From Straminergon stramineum (Eukaryota > Streptophyta > Bryopsida > Hypnales > Calliergonaceae), in contig OY987263.1 of assembly GCA_963920665.1 (NCBI GenBank), positions 24,044,547 through 24,108,546 of the forward strand: a stretch of 64,000 bases of DNA, written 5' to 3'. The notes below the pieces were generated by a model that saw only the letters and a list, made by a program, of their open reading frames with translations, was not told the DNA's origin and did no database searches. This document shows positions 57,077-64,000 of the stretch, piece after piece. A program made the position numbers and the translations under genes. Position 1 is the stretch's first letter. Every line of letters starts with the position of its first letter.

Positions 57077-57625
57077 TCAGAGATAAACTCTATGACCAGG
57101 ACTCTCTTTCTCTTGCAATAAGGATTGCTTGATTGAGAGCTCTTCAACCTTTAGTTCACGAGTTAATTCAGGGTTACAATTGGCAGGTGCTGCCAGCATG
57201 AGCTTCCAGAGCTTGCGCAGGCTTGCAATGACTGTCTTACTATCCACTGAAAAGATGCAAACCTGCCATTCTTACTATCTGAGCAGGGACATTGCTCAAT
57301 GCTCATTGGCCAAGGGAAGATTCAGTTCAAAAAATCTACAGTATTCCTGTGGCTGCATGAAATGACAGGTGCCTCTGAGGTTCATTCTTTCACTCATGCG
57401 ATTTAGCACTGCACCAGTACTCTAAACACACATTCCACCAACATATGATTTATAAAAATATGGTGTGTTATGCACAAAATGATTCGACGACTTTGACATG
57501 TCAAGTATATGTGTAATTCATACCTCAGTATGTCCTACACCCTCTGTGATTGAACAAGCATTCACTGCTTTACCAAAAGTGGGAAACAAATCACTTAATC
57601 CTCTCTCGTTACGAACACAAAATGA
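57077..57625 (-). other. Two exon-like segments of an unrecognised gene or gene relic
   Basis: On the minus strand, an open segment ending at 57524 reads SFCVRNERGLSDLFPTFGKA then VNACSITEGVGHTE and stops exactly at GAG|GTATGA, a good donor. After 261 bases, ATGGCAG|GTTTGC at 57262 opens a phase-matched segment, VCIFSVDSKTVIASLRKLWK then LMLAAPANCNPELTRELKVE, to a stop at 57077. Balanced composition and matched phase suggest real coding history. The open frame extends upstream of 57625 to about 57700, with lower coding quality. I do not recognise the family. Flanks are AT-rich with no further exons found, so it is likely a fragment. Confidence 0.35.
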
Positions 57626-57699
57626 CATGAGGATTAAGTGCATTTCACTTTCAATGATCAACCATCCCCCCAATAGGTAGATGACCAATCTTGCTAAAA

Positions 57700-58794
57700 G
57701 TGCTCTTCATTCAATAAACACTCATTGAAGAAGTTTCAAGAAAAAATCATATAATATATAGAATATTCCTTTCACTTCATTATTTTTCTAGAAACTTCAA
57801 TAAAGATGTATATACATAGAATGAAAAGAAGAAAGAATATTCTATGTGAATCATTGAATATGGATAATTTGAAGAAGTTGTAAATTTTCATAAGTCCTAC
57901 TTTAGTTTGAGCACGCAGGCGGGGTCTAATAGACCGCAATTCAAAATTAAACGACGTTGGAGTTAATTCTGCTTTAAGTGAGATACTTTCCCTCACTTGG
58001 AGTTCCGTCCATTTGATCGAGTGCCTGATGAGCCTTTCGACCGGGCATTCATGAGAGCGGGCCAACGACAGGGTTGTGGGCCACAGCAGACTACAAAAGT
58101 CCCGCGGTCTCCGGGCAAATCGAAAGGAGCTCTCTACCAGGGGAGGTCGGATGCAGCATGCAAGCCAAATCGGGCAAGCGGACGGGGCATGGGGCGGACA
58201 ATTGGAGCGTAGCGTGGGTTCCATAATGATTGTTTGAATGGTACTGTACATGTAGTGGATCAGCCATTATCTACTCTACACTTCTGGGCGGGACTGGATC
58301 TTAATAACTTGCATGTGGACGACATGGAGCAAGAGCGGGGGCGATTGGAGTCCCGGACACCCTGGACGGGTCGCCACCTGCGGTGCTCTTTTGGCCACAT
58401 CAGTGATGCAGCACGGAAATTGGCTTTTTTCCATTCTTAATTACTCAGCTTGAAGGAGGAGGGATGATAAAGCCAGAACACGGCAGCACCATGATAAAGT
58501 TTCTCAATTTTCATTCAGCCATCGGGTTCGGCCTTGGATCCATTCCTGCTTCGGATTCCGGGCTTCACTGTTCACGGTTTCGTTGCCGAAGATGGAATCA
58601 TTCTTCACATCTTCGTTGGGGGAAATCGTTTGAAGAGCATCCTCAGTCGGGGCACAGTGTAGAGTGTAGACGCCCAGGACTGGAATCAGTGTTTACGGAG
58701 GGAACGCCGCAATGAAGCAAGCAGATCAGTGGGCGGAGCGCCTCCGACCCGTAGATGCCATTTCCAGCGTCTAAGATAACAATGATTCATTATT
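57700..58794. other. Spacer with a GC-rich patch
   Basis: From about 57900 to 58760 GC rises to about 50 percent. Open frames of 60-83 codons occur on the plus strand (57997-58212, 58234-58440, 58464-58715) but in different phases and without motifs or good splice joins. The patch ends exactly where element M2 copy 2 begins. Confidence 0.35.
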
Positions 58795-59066
58795 AAGGTG
58801 GGTACCCCCGAACCGCCGCATTTTGCTTCTGTCCTTAATTTATTATTATTAGGCTGATCAAATTTTCAAATTTTTTTGTTGGCACTTGAAAAGGAGGTTC
58901 CAACATACCATAGAATGTGACATTTAGATATTGTATGCAAAAGTTATGAAGGAACAAAGTTTGGTTCTAAAACGGTTTCTTCCATTTCAGTACATAATTA
59001 GTTTGGAGGTGTACATGGAATGAAGATGGTGGTTTAGGATGAGAGGCATGTTTGGGGGTGCCCATG
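58795..59066 (+). mobile_element. TIR element M2, copy 2
   Basis: Begins AAGGTGGGTACCCC and ends GGGGGTGCCCATG. It aligns in the same orientation with 44659-44932 over the full length, at roughly 80 percent identity by eye. No coding motif. Confidence 0.75.
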
Positions 59067-59722
59067 TTTAGTTATTGCTGATGAAGATGGAGAGACAATA
59101 AAGACAAACTAGTAGAATGATCATTTTCATAATCTTGGAGTAATTCAATAGAAAACGCAGTCAAAGACAGTGTGTATTTGTTTAAAAACATTGAAGAATG
59201 TGGACTATTTTTTTAATTAAATTCAAATTGTGGTTGCTAAATTGAAGGTGTCATGGTCTCTTAGATTTCTATTAGAATTGTGTGAAATTTATGGAAAGAA
59301 TGTTTCTAAAAGTTCCTAACATTTAATTATTTTTGCCACATAGGATTCCAAGTGACTTTCTCATTGATTTCATGAAGAATATGCCCTTTTTTGAGTTCAG
59401 AAAATTAATGAAAAAATTTCTTTTGGATTGAAATTTCAAATTTAATAGGTTCAACTTGTATAAAATCACCTCTTGTTCTTCATAGCTTTTCAACATTACT
59501 AACAACATTACTGAAAAATAAACCTATTCATAGTGATCATGATATAATGGTAGTAAAACCATTTTTTAATTAACTTCATCTTGAAAGAATAAATGAAAAT
59601 GGCACTAGTTGTTGCAGTAATTTTAGATTTGTCCAATTTAATAGCAAATCTCACAACTTTAGAAGTAAATAATGCAAAGGTTATTGGATAGGCTGAAAAG
59701 TTTATATATTTTATATTTAAAC

Positions 59723-59727
<5 letters not shown>
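59067..59727. other. AT-rich spacer
   Basis: No recognised feature. Confidence 0.4.

Positions 59728-59809
<82 letters not shown>
59728..59809. repeat. (TA)n microsatellite, about 41 units
   Basis: Uninterrupted alternating AT for 82 bases. Likely to be highly variable in length and difficult to assemble. Confidence 0.95.
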
Positions 59810-59811
<2 letters not shown>

Positions 59812-62800
59812 TTGCATGTAATAGAGAAATCAAATAATTATCTCTTTGTTTTATAGTAAGTCAAAAGACTAAATGAATTAAATTGGTATGTATATTTTTT
59901 TAAGATTATGATGATCTAAATTGAATAAAACATGTGGTAGATGTAGTGGGTGCATGTCATTCCAAGTCATAGAGCAATGAGGTAGAAACCAAAATTTTTT
60001 TGGCTTGATTTACTTTATAGTGATTGTAAACAACCTTCAATTTGGCAAAGCGATCACCAAAAATTGAAAAAATCCAAACAAAGGCATTGAGGATTGAAAA
60101 AATTGATCAAATAAAAAAGTGAAAATTGTATACCTAAAGTATGCCCTAATAAATTTAGATAATATAGAGTTAATTGTAAAATTCCCCCCAATTTATAAAA
60201 GACTATTAGAGGAAGGTTTAACTAGGAATAGTACAAAAAGGGGCTTATTGAACTCAACACCAAACGCCATTTGACCCTAATTCTGGTGCTTCAAGGAATT
60301 TTGTCTTGTATTTTTCTTTGGCATCCTCAAACCTTTGCTCCTATCTCCTAATTTCAAGCACTTTCTATTTAATTTTAATACATAGGGACTCATTGCAAAA
60401 TATTTATGCTAGCTCAATGAAATTAGGACACGAATTTGAAACATCTTGCAATTGAATTTGTCCACTTATTATTTTGCATATAATATTTAAATATCTACTA
60501 TAAATTTAACAATGATTGCCTATGTGGTACAAAAAAACAAACTTCATTGGCAAAATTATGGTTGCCAGTGAACTCTATTAATAACATCATAAATTATGTT
60601 CATAATTTATTATTAGAATGCAAATTTGTGTCCCAAGGTAATAGGAATTCAGACATGCTTTGACAAACCATTTTATTGTCTCATTAGCTTCTATATTTTT
60701 TAACAAGCAAGGGATCTTCTTAATATTGAAAATATCGACACCGGTGCTTTAGGAAAGACTTACACATTGAAAAAATGAATGAAAAGTGCCTTAGTCCCCT
60801 CTCTCTATATTTTTAGACCACTATCCTACCGTTTTAAGTATTGGCTTGCTAATTTCGAATTTAATCAACTATTTCCAATAATTATAGGACATACTTGGTG
60901 TCACTATTTCTCATTTCTCCAACTGTGGACGTGAAATTACAACATATCAATTTTAGAGTGCAAATATGCAACTACTATTAGGATTTTTGTTGAGCACACT
61001 AAGGTGGTAGGTGCATATAACCACCATTTAAGAGTTGAATCCAAGTTTGGAAAGTGTGAGATTCCTTGGAATATTTCTTTAGTAAATAATTTTTAAAAGA
61101 AAAGCAAAAGATGCATCTATTGCAAATTATTTCAAATTCTTGAAGAATTAGTTAGGAATTGTGAGGTTGGAACTACATAAGGTTCTAAAATGGTCCACAC
61201 TTCAATATGTTCACTATTACTACATTCAAAAATGCGACATACACCTCTCTATTTGTGAACATTTTTAGAGCCTAATTTGCTTTAGTAACACTTCATCCTT
61301 AACCTTTTAAAGCCTACATGGACCATTTCCTAAAGAAATTTTTAATACTTAGTACATCATATAATCAACAAATATGTAATAAATTTTGTTTATTGAGATT
61401 TCTCTACCTTACTATATACCTCTTTTGATTTTTTGATTTTTTGAATGATTTATCATGTAAACAATCTTAAAAATGGATTACAAATATCAAAATAAATGTC
61501 AAAATGAATGAAAAAATTATGAAGGAATATAGTAGCATTGAAGTAGAGATATATTTATATGGTTAAATTTTCAAGGTCATTTCATGTTTATTTTGGAGTA
61601 TTTAGTATATACAAACCTTATGTCATCCCTATGACTAGATATGTTGATGCATTTTAATGTATTGTGATCACACCAATTGAAGCATGCATTTCAAGCTCTA
61701 ATTAGTGTGTTGAAAGCTAAACTCCAAGCCTCATATGCATCCCCTACACTCACCAATGTCACCTTTGCAATTCAAAATGTGTGCATAGTGTTGCTTCAAT
61801 GCAAAAACATTGTCTTCAATTGCACTAGGTTGTTGTAATTAGGTTTCCTTAGCTTATGCAAATTATGGTTTACCATTTGGTTGGTGCAGCTATTGCAATC
61901 GTCCAAAGTTTCTCCAAAGTATCATCTCTAAGTGTTATATCTTGAGTATTGATGAAAGACTATTTTGGGGAATGAGGAGACAAAACTTTATATTCTTCGT
62001 TGATATTGTTGTCTTGTTGTTTTTCTTTAAGTTAGGAATTGAATGGAGTTCTAGGTCACTATTTCTTGAAATGTTTTATGAATGGTCACACTTGGTGTTG
62101 GAATTGGCGTTAGCAAATTGAATTTAGAACAAAGGTGTAGTTAAATTTAATCCTAAGACTAAGACCCTCACTAACACCACTCTTAATACCAAAAGTCACA
62201 ACATACGTTTCTTTATCCTTGCACATAATATTCTATAGTTATTAAAGTTTAGACATCATTCTCACTACTTCATCCACCATTTGTTTCAATTATTGCCAAT
62301 TTGTTTGTTTGTTTTATATTGTGATATCCTACTAGAATATGACTTCTTTTTTATATTCTATGTTGGAAGAAGACACTCATTTCTTGAAGCAATCAATGCA
62401 TCTTGCAAAAAATGAAGTTAATGGTGTAGTTTGTATGATGATGGATGCAAGGGGGTTTAAATTCTAGGTCAATGCTTGACAGCCTTAATGCCAAAAGGTT
62501 TTGAATGATTTGTTGTAGAATTTGTATTCCTAGAGGTATGGCTTTTTGAAGGCCAAATTTTTTACTGAGTTTCTTTTGCCTATGATTTGGTAGCTGATGC
62601 CAAAAGGTTTGTTGTTTCTCTGGTAAGTTTGAAGAGTGGTTGAACCTCTACTTGAACCTAATTAAGAGATTTAGTGTTACTTCGTCATATTGGAAAACTA
62701 TGTGGCATGTTCATAATATTGTACCAGGGCCAAGCAAATCTAACATCTTGACAACTTTCTGCATCGCCCCTTATTGGAATGCAACTTTGTGCAACAACAT

Positions 62801-63765
62801 CTTGCAAATTTACTAGCTACAAATCTCTTCATTTGACACAAGGTAGCCCTTCATGAAGTTTTTTTTAATTGTAGACCACCTACCAAACTTGTTGTAGCTT
62901 CTAATATCCAGGAGTTCTATCTTAATGATGAGGCTGGAAATTGGTATTAGGTATTGTGTATTTGGAGAAGACTTTGTAGGCAATTTCGCCTTTAGTGGGA
63001 TCTGAAATGTTCCTAAATTAATTCCATTGCAATGTATTAGTCATGAATTCGATACAAAGATGGTTGTGCATGGTACGGTGGAACAAAGTATGATTATAGA
63101 GGGGCACTTCTACAGCATGACACTTATCTAAAATATAATATCAGATTTGGTACATTTTGATGTTTTTGGTAGTTGCTTTTCAACCGTCTTGTGTTTTGAT
63201 TAGGGCTTAATTATCTTCTTCAAATGTTACTTAATTGATGAAAAATGAAAAAATAGTCAATATTATAGCTTTAGGAGGTAGTGGGTAGGTATGATCAATT
63301 TATTCTATACATCCTTGAGCCAACACTCATGAAAGGATGCACTTTTAAGGTTTGAACCATTGTTGCACTTGTGAATAGATTTCCAGAGTTGAACAGTCAC
63401 TTGGTGAAGATTTGTGTTTTATGTGCCAGTTGGGGTATTCATGATTTGGGAGGGTTGCAATTGTACCTCTCTGAGAGGAAAAAATTTGTTTTCAAAGCTA
63501 CCACTTCTTCTTATCTCTTGCTACCACTTGTTCGAATTTGGAGAAAATTGGATTTTATGCTTGTTCATTCTTTTGAAATCTTGACATTGAATGGCATCAA
63601 TTCAACCTTGAAATTTATGATCTTGAGATTGAACCCAAATTTGAATGCACAAATCATTTCTTGAGGTGAAGTTTTGATGTGGATGCTACTTCTCGTGGAA
63701 GATGAAACTTTTGAATTGATGGCTCCAAATAGGTTCACAACATGGAGAAGAATTCATGTAGATAA
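59810..63765. other. AT-rich spacer
   Basis: No supported gene. An open frame at 63371-63664 begins with GTG rather than ATG and has no motif. The rest is low-complexity sequence. Confidence 0.4.
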
Positions 63766-63954
63766 TTATGAAGAACGTCCGCCCCCGTTGTCTACATATG
63801 CATCAATGGAATTCTGAAACATTTGGCGGGGTTTGGCAAGAAGGTGACCAAGCAATGTGAATATTGCAGGGCGGAGCTCCCACGTGTCCGCCATAGGACC
63901 ACCAATCGAGTCATCACGGCAAGCCGTAGAGGCTCTAGGCGTCTTAGTAGAACC
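63766..63954 (-). other. Possible gag-like coding patch at the window edge
   Basis: A minus-strand frame of 62 codons reads DDSIGGPMADTWELRPAIFT then LLGHLLAKPRQMFQNSIDAY and ends TAA at 63766. MADxWELRPAxxxLxx is reminiscent of the start of the gag domain in plant Ty3/gypsy polyproteins (NNFEIKPALxxxVQ); this is a resemblance, not an identification. The plus strand is also open here (63772-64000) and carries a good donor GCA|GTAAGT at 63970, so an exon of an unknown plus-strand gene is the alternative. GC content is well above the spacer. Confidence 0.25.
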
Positions 63955-64000
63955 TCAGAAATCAATGCAGTAAGTTCACCCAAATTCATCAATAGAGTCT

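Noticed and set aside
63371..63664. 97-codon plus-strand frame
   Set aside because: It begins with GTG, has AT-biased composition, and has no motif or splice context.
1..64000. tRNA, rRNA, CRISPR arrays and bacterial-type defence systems
   Set aside because: No tRNA B-box with matching cloverleaf, no rRNA-like stretch and no regularly spaced short direct repeats were seen. The gene structures are eukaryotic.

Overview
The window looks like nuclear DNA of a land plant. It has compact multi-exon genes with GT-AG introns separated by long, very AT-rich spacers. The gene set is plant-typical: an LLM-domain B-class GATA factor, a plant-type RNF4-like RING protein with an acidic VVEDEDDDVVV stretch, a mitochondrial bL27 with plant-style RRWATKK start, and telo-box motifs (AAACCCTAA) in two gene leaders. 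A decayed plant beta-carotene hydroxylase also lies in a spacer. Low gene density (four intact genes in 64 kb) and the style of the sequence would fit a bryophyte or another seedless plant, but I cannot fix the lineage from sequence alone.

Layout. 1-7.9 kb: a MITE-rich spacer holding two diverging, similar and apparently damaged copies of an unrecognised gene (2194-2760 minus, 5211-5890 plus). 8.0-10.1 kb: a four-exon RNF4-like RING E3 gene (minus). 11.3-16.35 kb: a complete twelve-exon KU80 gene (minus), whose exons I resolved one by one to a phase-consistent 712-residue protein. 16.88-19.68 kb: a three-exon mitochondrial ribosomal protein bL27 gene (plus), head to head with KU80 across about 530 bp. 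19.7-52.2 kb: a long gene-poor spacer with a beta-carotene hydroxylase relic, a Tc1/mariner element with both ends, CACTA-, Stowaway- and foldback-type elements, and several dispersed repeats. 53.27-54.46 kb: a three-exon LLM-domain B-GATA gene (plus) with a long G-rich leader. 54.5-64 kb: spacer with two phase-compatible exon-like segments on the minus strand near 57.1-57.6 kb, a second copy of a MITE, a long (TA)n tract, and a possible gag-like coding patch cut by the window end.

The intact genes do not form a pathway. Ku80 serves DNA-end joining and telomere protection, the RNF4-like protein probably ubiquitinates SUMO-modified nuclear proteins, bL27m serves mitochondrial translation, and the GATA factor is a transcriptional regulator. 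The only regulatory coupling the sequence suggests is the short shared KU80/bL27m promoter. I saw no RNA gene, CRISPR array or prokaryotic-type system. The most unusual items are the inverted damaged paralog pair (one copy with Phe where the other has Cys in its Asn-Cys-Trp motif), a 118-bp MITE family with 4-bp target duplications, the carotenoid gene relic, and the mariner element that keeps both ends but has lost most of its transposase.
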